Below, one piece after another: positions 9,623 to 16,972 of a DNA stretch of 64,000 nucleotides. A program made the translations under genes and the position numbers. The notes under the pieces were generated by a model. It saw nothing but the letters and a program-made list of their open reading frames with translations, did not search any database and was not told the DNA's origin. This stretch comes from Occultella kanbiaonis (GTDB taxonomy: Bacteria; Actinomycetota; Actinomycetes; Actinomycetales; Beutenbergiaceae). Each line of letters begins with the position of its first letter. Within the stretch, counting starts at the first letter, position 1. The stretch spans positions 4,464,001 through 4,528,000 of the forward strand of contig NZ_CP046175.1 of the NCBI RefSeq assembly GCF_009708215.1, written 5' to 3'.

Positions 9623-9958
9623 TCAGTCCTCGAGGTAGGTCCTGAGGACCACCGCCTGGTTGTGTTCGGTGTCCTTCGCGCCGTAGAGCAGGGTGATGTC
9701 GCCGTGGGTGCCGATGAGATTCCGGAGCGTCGCCACGGCGGCGTTGGCGTCGAGCTCGTCGCGGTAGCGGCGGGCGAACTCCTCGAACTTCGGCGGCTCG
9801 TGCCCGAACCAGGAGCGCAGCTCATTGCTCGGTCCGACGTCCTTCAACCACACGTCGACGCGGGCCTTGTGCACCCCGCGCGGCCAGATCCGGTCCACGA
9901 GGATCCCGTAGCCCTCGTCGGCGGTGCGGTCCTCGTAGACCCGTTTGATCGCGATCAT
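9623..9958 (-). CDS. DUF488 family protein
   Basis: 111 residues, full length for the short DUF488 class. Family features are RVYE at the start, GYGILVDRIWPRG and WLKDVGPSNELRSWF in the middle, and ITLLYGAKDTEHNQA near the end. Biochemical role unknown. The ATG follows a strong GGAGGA. It is transcribed toward the helicase-like gene, with about 220 bp of otherwise featureless sequence (9400-9622) between them. Confidence 0.85.
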   Translation of the reverse strand: MIAIKRVYEDRTADEGYGILVDRIWPRGVHKARVDVWLKDVGPSNELRSWFGHEPPKFEEFARRYRDELDANAAVATLRNLIGTHGDITLLYGAKDTEHNQAVVLRTYLED

Positions 9959-9980
9959 CGGTCCTCCTCCGGTCCTGCAC

Positions 9981-10610
9981 TCACTCCCGGGGGGTCAGGT
10001 AGCCACGGGAGAACGCTGTGGCGACGGCGGCCGCCCGGTCATTGACGCCGAGCTTGGCGTAGGCATGCAGGAGGTGCGTCTTGACCGTCGCCTCACTGAT
10101 GAACAGCGCCCGCGCCGCGTCCCGGTTGGAGGAGCCGCCGGCGACGAGCTCGAGCACCTCCAGCTCGCGCTGCGAGAGAGGATCCCACGCGGGCCGGCGG
10201 CGCTGTCCGATCAGCCTGGTCGCCACCGCGGGCGAGAGGACCGCCCGGCCCGCGGCGGCGGCCTCGACGGCCCGGAACAGTTCCTCCCTCGGCGCGTCCT
10301 TGAGCAGGTAGCCGGTCGCGCCGGCGTCGATCGCGGGCAGCATGTCGGCGTCCGTGTCGTAGGTGGTGAGCACCAGCACCCGGGCCGGAACCCCCCGCTC
10401 GGCGAGTTCCCTGATGGCGGCCACCCCGTCCGTGCCTGGCATCCGCAGGTCCATCAGGATGACGTCCGGCCCGAGCCGCTCGGCCGCGGCGACCGCCTCG
10501 GCGCCGTCGCCGGCCTCGCCGAGCACGTCGAAACGCGGGTCGGCGCCGAACATGCTGCGCAGTCCGTCCCGCACCACGGGATGGTCGTCGACGATCAGCA
10601 GCGAGATCAT
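9981..10610 (-). CDS. NarL/FixJ-type response regulator
   Basis: 209 residues. It has an N-terminal receiver domain with acidic pair Asp8/Asp9, phospho-acceptor Asp54 in LMDLRMPG and Lys in YLLKDA, and a C-terminal LuxR-type helix-turn-helix (about 145-205; LSQRELEVLELVAGG). It is the partner of the kinase immediately upstream, whose stop overlaps this ATG by 4 nt (ATGA), so the two are translationally coupled. With the ABC exporter genes next upstream it probably controls that exporter in response to envelope or drug stress. This is inferred from context. Confidence 0.93.
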   Translation of the reverse strand: MISLLIVDDHPVVRDGLRSMFGADPRFDVLGEAGDGAEAVAAAERLGPDVILMDLRMPGTDGVAAIRELAERGVPARVLVLTTYDTDADMLPAIDAGATGYLLKDAPREELFRAVEAAAAGRAVLSPAVATRLIGQRRRPAWDPLSQRELEVLELVAGGSSNRDAARALFISEATVKTHLLHAYAKLGVNDRAAAVATAFSRGYLTPRE

Positions 10611-11872
10611 CGCGCGCTGCCCGCCGGGATCGCGGGGACGGTGGCCGAGACCGCGGTGCCGCCACCGGGCTCGGACTCGATGTCGAGGCGACCGGCGAGT
10701 CGCTGCACCCGCTGCCGCATGCCGGCGAGCCCGAACCCGCCGGTCCCGGCGCCGTCGGGGCGCGCGGCGCCAGGATCGAACCCGACGCCGTCGTCCCGGA
10801 TGTCGAGCGTGACCAGGTCCTCCATGTAGGACAGGGTCAGGCCCACCCGGGTGGCCGCGGCGTGCTTGGCGACGTTCGCGAGCCCTTCCTGCGCGGCGCG
10901 CAGCAGGGTCAGCTCGACGTCGACATGCATCGGGCGGGGATCGCCCGTGATGGTCAGCGCCGCCTCGACGTGGTGCACCTGCGACCACCGGGCCGCCACG
11001 TCGTCGATGGCGTCCGGAAGCCGGGCGCCCACGAGCACGTGCGGCTCGACCGCATGGACCGTGCGACGCGCCTCGGTGAGACTCTCCCGGGCGAGCGTCA
11101 CGGCGTTCGTCACGTGCCGGCGCACCGCGTCCGGTCGATCCATCGTCTGCTCCGCAGCCTGGAGCTGCGTGAGGATCCCGGCCAGGCTCTGCGCCAGGGT
11201 GTCGTGGATCTCTCGCGCCATCCGCTGCCGTTCGTCCAGCACGCCCGCCTCCCGCGCCTGGGTCAGGAGCTGCGCATGCAGGCCGGCGTTCTCCGCCAAT
11301 GCCGCCTCGAGGCGCTCGTTGGCCTCGTGCAGCTCGGCGAGCGCCCGCTGCTGCCGCCGGCCATGCTGGTCGGTGCTGGCAGCGACGTGGAAGAAGGTCA
11401 AGGACAGCCCGACGCTGACCATGCTGACCGCGGCCCACAGCCACCAATCGCCTGCGACGATGTTCGACACGCCGCCCACGTAGGTCACGGCCATGATCAG
11501 CGACGTGGCGACCACCCCGACGTACCGCCAGCGGCCACGCAGGTACTCGAAGGCGTGAACGAAGCCGACGAAGGCGAAGATCCCGTACGGGGGCGCGAGC
11601 ACCACCAGGGCGGCGCACCACACCATCAGCCCGACGTAGTACAGGCCCAGCAGGCGGGCGTCGGGGTCGGGTCCGCGATCCAGGTGACCGAGCCAACCCA
11701 GCCAGCCGGCGACCACCGCGGTGAGGCCGAGCACTGCCGGCACGATGACCGGCCCCATCAGGGCGATGACCGTGCTGACCGTCAGCAGGGCGTACGGGAG
11801 CACCCTCATCACGGCCCGCTCGCGCCGCTCCACGCGTGCGGACTCCCGGCGCAGTTCGGCCTCAATGCTCAT
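10607..11872 (-). CDS. DesK/NarX-type sensor histidine kinase
   Basis: 421 residues. About five or six membrane helices fill residues 24-165, followed by a coiled-coil stretch (168-210). A HisKA_3 dimerisation domain carries phospho-acceptor His223 in REIHDTLAQS. A HATPase domain carries an N-box (EGLANVAKHA) and G-box (DDGVGFDPG). There is no large extracytoplasmic sensor, so the signal is probably felt within the membrane, as in antibiotic-sensing DesK/LiaS-like kinases. The start follows GGGGAG. It lies 18 nt downstream of the ABC permease gene and is probably co-transcribed with it. Confidence 0.93.
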   Translation of the reverse strand: MSIEAELRRESARVERRERAVMRVLPYALLTVSTVIALMGPVIVPAVLGLTAVVAGWLGWLGHLDRGPDPDARLLGLYYVGLMVWCAALVVLAPPYGIFAFVGFVHAFEYLRGRWRYVGVVATSLIMAVTYVGGVSNIVAGDWWLWAAVSMVSVGLSLTFFHVAASTDQHGRRQQRALAELHEANERLEAALAENAGLHAQLLTQAREAGVLDERQRMAREIHDTLAQSLAGILTQLQAAEQTMDRPDAVRRHVTNAVTLARESLTEARRTVHAVEPHVLVGARLPDAIDDVAARWSQVHHVEAALTITGDPRPMHVDVELTLLRAAQEGLANVAKHAAATRVGLTLSYMEDLVTLDIRDDGVGFDPGAARPDGAGTGGFGLAGMRQRVQRLAGRLDIESEPGGGTAVSATVPAIPAGSAR

Positions 11873-11890
11873 CGTCTACTCCCCGCGCCC

Positions 11891-12631
11891 CTACTCCCAG
11901 CGAAAGTACCGCGCGGCCAGTGCGCCGGCCACGGTCGCCCACCCCAGCATGACGGCGACGAGCAGCAACTGCGGCCAGTCCCCTCCGGTCGCGTCCTGCA
12001 GCGACTGTACGCCGGCGCCCAACGGGGTCGCGTCGGAGATGGTGCGGAGCACACCGGTCATCGACTCGCGCGGGATCCACAGGCCTGCGAAGAACAGGAG
12101 CGGGAAGAACAGCACCAGGCCGATGGCGCTGGCGCCCGCGCCGCCCGGCGCGAGCGCTGCCACGAGCAGCCCGATCGCCAGCATCGAGACCGTGGCCAGC
12201 GCGAATGCGACCAGATACGCGACCGGGTTGCCGGGCAGTTCCACGGCGAACACGAGTCGAGCGATGACCAGGACCACCACGGTGGTGGCCAGGGACATCA
12301 GCGCGGACATCAGCAGCTGCGCGCCGAGCAGCAGGGCCGGCCGGGCCGGGGTGGTGCGCATCCGCCGCAGGACGCCCTTCTCACGGTAGGTCGCGAGCTG
12401 GAGCGGGAGGCTGGTGAGCGCCACCGTGGCGATGGCCATCGCGACCACCAGCGGCGTGTACAGGTCGATCACCCGGAGGCCGCCGAGGTCGGGATCTGGT
12501 TCGCGGAACGCCGGGACTGCGCCGAGGATGATGAGCAGGACCGGGGGCAGTGCGAGCGCGAAGATCACGCTGATCGGCTCGCGCAGGAAGAGTTTCGTCT
12601 CGGTCGCGGTGAGTCTGAGCAGGGCGGACAC
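11891..12631 (-). CDS. ABC-2 type transporter permease (DrrB-like)
   Basis: 246 residues from the GTG at 12631, which has GGAG just upstream and lies 10 nt after the ATPase stop. There are six predicted membrane helices, and the ABC-2 pattern YREKGVLRRMRTTP sits before the third. It pairs with the neighbouring ATPase as a multidrug or antibiotic exporter of the DrrAB type. The frame is open to 12685, but that would overlap the ATPase gene and lacks a ribosome binding site. Confidence 0.9.
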   Translation of the reverse strand: MSALLRLTATETKLFLREPISVIFALALPPVLLIILGAVPAFREPDPDLGGLRVIDLYTPLVVAMAIATVALTSLPLQLATYREKGVLRRMRTTPARPALLLGAQLLMSALMSLATTVVVLVIARLVFAVELPGNPVAYLVAFALATVSMLAIGLLVAALAPGGAGASAIGLVLFFPLLFFAGLWIPRESMTGVLRTISDATPLGAGVQSLQDATGGDWPQLLLVAVMLGWATVAGALAARYFRWE

Positions 12632-12641
12632 GGTGGTCTCC

Positions 12642-13550
12642 TCAGTCGTGGATGGGGCGGCCGGTGAGCGCGACGAACGCGTCATCCAGCGTTGTCTGAT
12701 CGACCCGCAGGTCGGCGGCGACTATCTGGTGACGGGCCAGCACGGTCGTGACGGCGAGCAGGAGGTCGCCGGTGCCGGTCACGAGGACCCTGGGGCCGGC
12801 CCGTTCGACCGAGACGACCTCGGGCAGGGCGGTCAGCAGGGCGTCGTCCAGCGGCGCCGACGGTCGGAACCGGATCCGTTGCCGGCCGTCGGCCCGCTCG
12901 ATGAGGCCGGCCGGGGTGTCGAGGGCGATGAGCCGCCCGGAGTCGATCAGGGCGATCCGGTCGCAGAGCCGCTCGGCCTCCTCCATGAAGTGTGTGACCA
13001 GCAGGATCGTGACGCCTCGGTCGCGGATGGTCTCGATGAGGTCCCAGGTGTCGCGGCGGGCCTGCGGGTCAAGGCCGGTGGTGAGTTCGTCCAGGACCGC
13101 CACCTTCGGGTCGCCGACCACCGCGAGCGCGATGGACAGGCGCTGCTTCTGGCCGCCGGACAGGTGCCGGAACTGGGTCGCCACCTTGTCGGTGAGGTGC
13201 AGGGCGCCGATCAGTTCCCGCCAGTCGACCGGGTCGCGATAGAACGAGCTGTACAGCGCCATCGCCTCACCGACGGTCAGCTTGTCCGGTAGTTCGCTCT
13301 CCTGCAGCTGGACGCCGAGGACGTGCTGCAGCTCGCCGTCGCCGCCCTGGGGGTCGATCCCGCAGACCCGGATGGTGCCGGCGTCCGGCGTGCGCAGGCC
13401 CTCGATGCACTCCACGGTGGTGGTCTTCCCGGCCCCGTTCGGGCCGAGGATCCCGAAGATCTCACCGCGCTCGACGGCGAAGCTGACGCCGTTCACCGCG
13501 GTGTGCGGGCCGTAGCGTTTGAGCAGGTGGTCCACCTCGATGATTGCCAT
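12642..13550 (-). CDS. ABC transporter ATP-binding protein (DrrA-like)
   Basis: 302 residues. It has Walker A GPNGAGKT (36-43), signature LSGGQKQR, Walker B VAVLDELTTGLDP (Leu in place of the usual Pro after the catalytic Glu) and switch His in LLVTHFMEEAERL. The C-terminal 70 residues match the DrrA accessory domain. It is first gene of a likely four-gene operon (ATPase, permease, kinase, regulator), the classic arrangement of self-regulated exporters. Substrate unknown. Confidence 0.92.
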   Translation of the reverse strand: MAIIEVDHLLKRYGPHTAVNGVSFAVERGEIFGILGPNGAGKTTTVECIEGLRTPDAGTIRVCGIDPQGGDGELQHVLGVQLQESELPDKLTVGEAMALYSSFYRDPVDWRELIGALHLTDKVATQFRHLSGGQKQRLSIALAVVGDPKVAVLDELTTGLDPQARRDTWDLIETIRDRGVTILLVTHFMEEAERLCDRIALIDSGRLIALDTPAGLIERADGRQRIRFRPSAPLDDALLTALPEVVSVERAGPRVLVTGTGDLLLAVTTVLARHQIVAADLRVDQTTLDDAFVALTGRPIHD

Positions 13551-13657
13551 GCCTCAACGGTGCTGGACGTCGCGGCGCGCCGGATCGACCTCCCGGCCAG
13601 AGACCGACGGCGGTCCGGTGGGTGCGGGCATCAACCAGTCGGTGGATGCGGTGTGCG

Positions 13658-14101
13658 CTACTCGGTCAGCCTCGCGACCTCGGTGAGCCAGCGTCGCTGC
13701 CTGCGGGTCTCCACGGCGCGTGGGTGGTAGTGCTCGCGCACCCAGCCCACGGCATCCTCGGTGCTCATCCCGGCCTCGATCGCCAACACGGCCAGAGCCG
13801 TCCCGGTCCGGCCGACGCCGGCACCGCAGGCGATCTCGACCCGCTCCGAGGCCGCTCGTCGGTGGGCCTCGCGCAGGGCATCCAGGGCGTCCTCGGTGGA
13901 CGCGGGCAGGCCGAAGTCACGCCAGCGGACCCACCGGTACGGCCAGCCCTCGAGCCGGGGATCGCGCCCCAGCAGGTAGACGGCGAAGTCCGGGACGGGC
14001 ACGTCCCCGCGGGGTCGGCGCCAGCCGGTCCCGCGGACCCGGCGACCATCGGGGAACTCCACCACCCCGGCGCCCGGATCCCAGCTGCTCACAGGCTCCA
14101 C
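13658..14101 (-). CDS. Protein tyrosine phosphatase-like protein
   Basis: 147 residues. The phosphatase loop is ACGAGVGRTG, with catalytic Cys92 and Arg98 in the CX5R spacing. The His that normally precedes the Cys is Ala. A following helix (AIEAGMSTEDAVGWVREHY) matches dual-specificity phosphatases. The domain is short, so it is probably a minimal enzyme. It starts at a GTG (14101) and is divergent from the LLM oxidoreductase, with about 47 bp between them. Substrate unknown. Confidence 0.8.
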   Translation of the reverse strand: MEPVSSWDPGAGVVEFPDGRRVRGTGWRRPRGDVPVPDFAVYLLGRDPRLEGWPYRWVRWRDFGLPASTEDALDALREAHRRAASERVEIACGAGVGRTGTALAVLAIEAGMSTEDAVGWVREHYHPRAVETRRQRRWLTEVARLTE

Positions 14102-14148
14102 GGTAGTGCCCCGGAATAGGCCTCGGGCGGGCGCGGTTCGCCTCTGAC

Positions 14149-14964
14149 ATGGAGCTCGAAGTGGTGCTGCCCGACGAGTCGCCGACGATGTCGGTGAGCA
14201 CGCTCGTCGACCTGGCTCGCGCGGCCGAGGATCTCGGATACACCTGCGCGTGGCTGCCCGACCATGTGCTGCCGCCCGGTGAGTACGGCGCGACGTTCGG
14301 CGGCGTGTACGAGCCGCTCGTCACGATAGGGCATCTGGCCGCCGTCACCGAGCGCCTGCGGCTGGGCACCTCGGTGCTGGTCGCCCCGCTGCGCAACCCG
14401 TTCGTCCTCGCCAAGCAGGTCGCCACACTGCACCGCCTCTCGGCGGGGCGGGTCGTGCTGGGCGTCGGGGTCGGCTGGAGCGAGCAGGAGTTCGACGCCG
14501 TCGGCGCCGTGTTCCGCGACCGCGGCGCGATCACCGATGACGTGCTGGCCCTGTTGCGCCACCTGTTCGACGCCGGCAGCGCGCCCTATCAGGCCCGACG
14601 GTTCTCCTATCAGCACGGGGTGTTCGCCCCGGTTCCGGAGGGCGGGGTGGCGATCATGGTCGGCGGCAACAGCGACGCGGCGCTGCGACGTGCCGCGAAG
14701 TACGCCGACATCTGGCAGGGCATCCCCGCGAGCCCTGCCGCCTTCGCCGAACGGGCGCACCGGCTCGCCGACCTCGCGGGCGACCGTGACGTGGTGGCCG
14801 CGCTGCGGCTCGGCTGGGACGGTGCCGCACCGGTCGAGCAGATCGCCGCGGAGGTTGCCGCGTACGCGGATGCGGGGGCGGAGCGGGTCGCGGTCCACTT
14901 CGGAGATTGGGTCGGTACCCGAGAACGGCTGGAGGATCTGGCCGGGGCACTGGCCCGCCGCTGA
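14149..14964 (+). CDS. LLM-class flavin-dependent oxidoreductase
   Basis: 271 residues with the luciferase-like TIM-barrel pattern. It has the early EDLGYTCAWLPDHVL, then LRLGTSVLVAPLRNPFVLAKQVATLHRLSxGR and GVGVGWSEQEFDAVG, and an F420/FMN-binding Gly-rich segment (IMVGGNSDAALRRAA). In actinobacteria this class often uses F420. The substrate cannot be read from sequence. Single-gene unit, convergent with the HicB-like gene. Confidence 0.88.
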   Translation: MELEVVLPDESPTMSVSTLVDLARAAEDLGYTCAWLPDHVLPPGEYGATFGGVYEPLVTIGHLAAVTERLRLGTSVLVAPLRNPFVLAKQVATLHRLSAGRVVLGVGVGWSEQEFDAVGAVFRDRGAITDDVLALLRHLFDAGSAPYQARRFSYQHGVFAPVPEGGVAIMVGGNSDAALRRAAKYADIWQGIPASPAAFAERAHRLADLAGDRDVVAALRLGWDGAAPVEQIAAEVAAYADAGAERVAVHFGDWVGTRERLEDLAGALARR

Positions 14965-15032
14965 CCGCGCCCACATGCTGCACGGCGCTGCCCCGCTCAC
15001 CTCATGAAGGGGCGCGGCAGTGCGACGGGTGG

Positions 15033-15419
15033 TCAGGCGTCCAGCAGTTGCGAGACTCGTTGGTGTGAAAGGCCGACAAGTTGTGCGGTGTCGCGCATGG
15101 AGACGCCCTGATCATGAAGGGCCCGAATGGCCGTGGCGCGATCGTCCTCGAACTGCTTGCGCTTCGCGTACAACTCGTCACGCTCACGCTCGAAGACCTG
15201 CCAGGCAGCCGCGGCCTCGTCACCGAGCGCCTTGCGAAAGTCGTACTGCACAGCCACGTCATCTGGATCAACGTCCAGCAACCCGGAGACCAAGTCACGC
15301 ACTTCATCGTCGAGCTCGGAGAGCCGACGAACCTCGGTAGCCCCTCCCGGGACGCCCTCAACCTCGGCGACCCAGTAGCGCCCCTCGCGGGAGACGTCGA
15401 CCTTGTAGGTCACGGTCAC
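15033..15419 (-). CDS. HicB-like antitoxin with helix-turn-helix
   Basis: 128 residues. The N-terminus (YKVDVSREGRYWVAEVEGVPG) is the HicB RNase-H-like fold pattern. The C-terminus has a helix-turn-helix (MRDTAQLVGLSHQRVSQLL) for DNA binding and autoregulation. The start is a GTG (15419) overlapping the toxin stop by 4 nt (GTGA). The frame runs open to 15698, but that region belongs to the toxin gene. A helical segment rich in Glu/Arg/Lys (about 70-100) links the two domains. Confidence 0.8.
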   Translation of the reverse strand: MTVTYKVDVSREGRYWVAEVEGVPGGATEVRRLSELDDEVRDLVSGLLDVDPDDVAVQYDFRKALGDEAAAAWQVFERERDELYAKRKQFEDDRATAIRALHDQGVSMRDTAQLVGLSHQRVSQLLDA

Positions 15420-15673
15420 TTGTCCAACCACCCTTCTCCGAAGATGCCCTCTAGGGCCTTCTCGTTTGATCGAGTCACGATCTTGGTCATCTGTCCCGAG
15501 TGTCCGGTGAGCGCGACGCGCCCCACCTCGTTCCCGTCCTGGTCGAGTACAGCCCAGATGGTATGGGAGCCCTTGCCGCGCTTCGGGAGTTTCGACACGG
15601 TGTACCCGAGCGACTTGGCAGCCTTCCGAGCCGCCTTCAGAACCTGATCCGCAGATCGTGTGCCACTGACCAT
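15416..15673 (-). CDS. HicA-like mRNA interferase toxin
   Basis: 85 residues with the HicA fold pattern: an N-terminal helix (VLKAARKAAKSLGYTV), KRGKGSHTIW with catalytic-type His37, and a beta strand rich in Val/Gly. HicA toxins cleave mRNA when free of HicB. The toxin-first order and 4-nt overlap are typical of hicAB. The ATG is only 1 nt downstream of a -10-like TATAGT, so either the transcript starts differently or the start codon is mis-assigned. No better in-frame start is visible. Confidence 0.75.
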   Translation of the reverse strand: MVSGTRSADQVLKAARKAAKSLGYTVSKLPKRGKGSHTIWAVLDQDGNEVGRVALTGHSGQMTKIVTRSNEKALEGIFGEGWLDK

Positions 15674-15674
15674 G

Positions 15675-15720
15675 ACTATAGTCTAATCGCCTAGACAATC
15701 AAGTGTCCACTTGACTAGAC
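15675..15720 (-). promoter_or_regulatory. hicAB promoter/operator palindromes
   Basis: A perfect inverted repeat TCAAGTG-TC-CACTTGA (15699-15714) and a second one, GTCTA-6-TAGAC (15681-15696), sit just upstream of the toxin. On the minus strand TTGATT (15697-15702) and TATAGT (15675-15680) are 16 bp apart and overlap both palindromes. This fits an operator for the HicB helix-turn-helix. It is AT-rich compared with its surroundings. Confidence 0.6.
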
Positions 15721-15973
15721 ACAAACGAGTGGCCGGCGTGGATCTGCCGGAAGCAGGACAGATATAGGTCGTCCGGGCCGAGGTGAACGCCCTGACTCGT
15801 GGCAGGGCCGCGCGACCGCCTGGATCAACATCGTCGCCCCGGTGACGATCAGCGACCCGTGGTGAGCCACTGCATGGATGACTCCATCCACTTCGGATCT
15901 GGAGGTCGGAACTCGCTCGCGAACCCAGTCAAAAGGTTCCTGGTTGGATGTGGCTGCGCCCGCACCCGGACCC

Positions 15974-16049
15974 TGGTGCCCCCGGCGCGATTCGAACGCG
16001 CGACCTACCGCTTAGGAGGCGGTTGCTCTATCCCCTGAGCTACGGGGGC
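15974..16049 (-). tRNA. tRNA-Arg (anticodon CCT)
   Basis: A 76-nt cloverleaf on the minus strand. The acceptor stem GCCCCCG/CGGGGGC closes it, with discriminator A and an encoded CCA at the 3' end. The T loop is GTTCGAATC. The anticodon loop CTCCTAA gives anticodon CCT, which reads AGG. Its 3' end faces the hicAB pair, a common position for integrated DNA. Confidence 0.95.
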
Positions 16050-16123
16050 CCAAGGTGGAAGACTACCGGCCCGGCGGGCTTCGAAGCGAAGCGGGCACCG
16101 GTGTGGTGTGACACCGTGGGGCC

Positions 16124-16585
16124 GTGCCCGCCACCGTCACCTCCCGCGTGATCGGCCTGGACGCCACGGCCCTGTTCGACCGGGTCACGGCGCTGGCCAA
16201 CCACGAGCGCCTGATCCCGCTGACGCGCATCTGCGCGCCGGCCCGCCGGCCCCGAGTGGGCGACCGGGTGGTCGCCACGTCCGCGTGGGTGCTGCGGGAC
16301 GTCATGCTGCTGACCCACTACGAGAGGCCCGACGGCGTCGCGGACCTGGGCTCCGCCGTCGCCCCCGTCGGGCGGGCCGTCTACCGCAAGACCGGTCCGC
16401 TGCTACTCGGCACCGCCGAGATCGTCGTCACGGCCCTCGGGCCGACGACGGCCCGCGTCGACTGGAGCGAGGACGTGCGGCTCGTTGCACCGTGGCGGCC
16501 GGCCGAGGCACTCGTGCGCCCACTGCTGGGACTGATGACGGCCCGGGCCCTGCGGCTGCTCGCGGAGGCCACCGAGCGCAACTGA
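16124..16585 (+). CDS. SRPBCC family (polyketide cyclase/dehydrase-like) protein
   Basis: 153 residues with a START/Bet v1-type helix-grip pattern: an N-terminal strand TVTSRVIGLDATALFDRVT, a middle strand ATSAWVLRDVMLLTHYE, and a long C-terminal helix EALVRPLLGLMTARALRLLAE. These bind hydrophobic ligands or act as cyclases or transporters; no specific role can be assigned. It starts at a GTG and is divergent from the tRNA. A C/G homopolymer-like tract follows the stop. Confidence 0.75.
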   Translation: MPATVTSRVIGLDATALFDRVTALANHERLIPLTRICAPARRPRVGDRVVATSAWVLRDVMLLTHYERPDGVADLGSAVAPVGRAVYRKTGPLLLGTAEIVVTALGPTTARVDWSEDVRLVAPWRPAEALVRPLLGLMTARALRLLAEATERN

Positions 16586-16604
16586 GGCCTGCCGCCCCCA
16601 ACGA

Positions 16605-16670
16605 CCCCCGGCCCCGGCCCCCGCCCCCGGCCCCCGGCCCCGGCCCCCGGCCCCGGCCTCGGCCCCGCCC
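16605..16670. repeat. Low-complexity CCCCGG-type tract
   Basis: About 66 bp built almost only of C4-6/G2 units (imperfect CCCCGG and CCCCCGG repeats), directly after the SRPBCC gene. It may be a slippage-prone spacer. No coding function is visible in the rest of 16586-16848. Confidence 0.7.
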
Positions 16671-16848
16671 ATACGTGACGGCGCGTCGAGCGCGCGCTTC
16701 CCACGTTGGACCGCGACCGGAACCGGGGGCAACAGCACGGTCGGCGCAGGCGGGCGAGCTCGCGGCGCATCGTGACGCCGATCGCTAGCCGCGGGATGTC
16801 TCAACATGTGAGAATGGCGAGACTTCCGCTCACCCATCTGGAGGTTCG

Positions 16849-16965
16849 ATGAAGAGCACCGCCACGACCGGACGTGCACACCCGCGCACGCCGGCGTCCG
16901 CCGTCCGATCCGCTACCGCGTCACCGACCACGCGCCGGCGCCGACGCACCGAGACACCGAGGTGA
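16849..16965 (+). CDS. Small basic ORF upstream of rocD (possible leader or remnant)
   Basis: 38 codons starting at an ATG with a good ribosome binding site (GGAGG at 16840-16844), rich in Thr, Ala and Arg (MKSTATTGRAHP...). It ends 7 nt before the rocD start. In many Micrococcales a dimethylarginine hydrolase gene precedes rocD, so this may be a deletion remnant or a leader peptide, or chance. A second frame across the same DNA (no start codon) ends in a TGA that overlaps the rocD ATG by 4 nt, so disruption by frameshift is possible. Confidence 0.35.
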   Translation: MKSTATTGRAHPRTPASAVRSATASPTTRRRRRTETPR

Positions 16966-16972
16966 TCGCGGC

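Noticed and set aside
15731-15973. Possible remnant of an integrase or transposase between hicAB and the tRNA
   Set aside because: Short translated pieces show no recognisable integrase or transposase motif in any frame.
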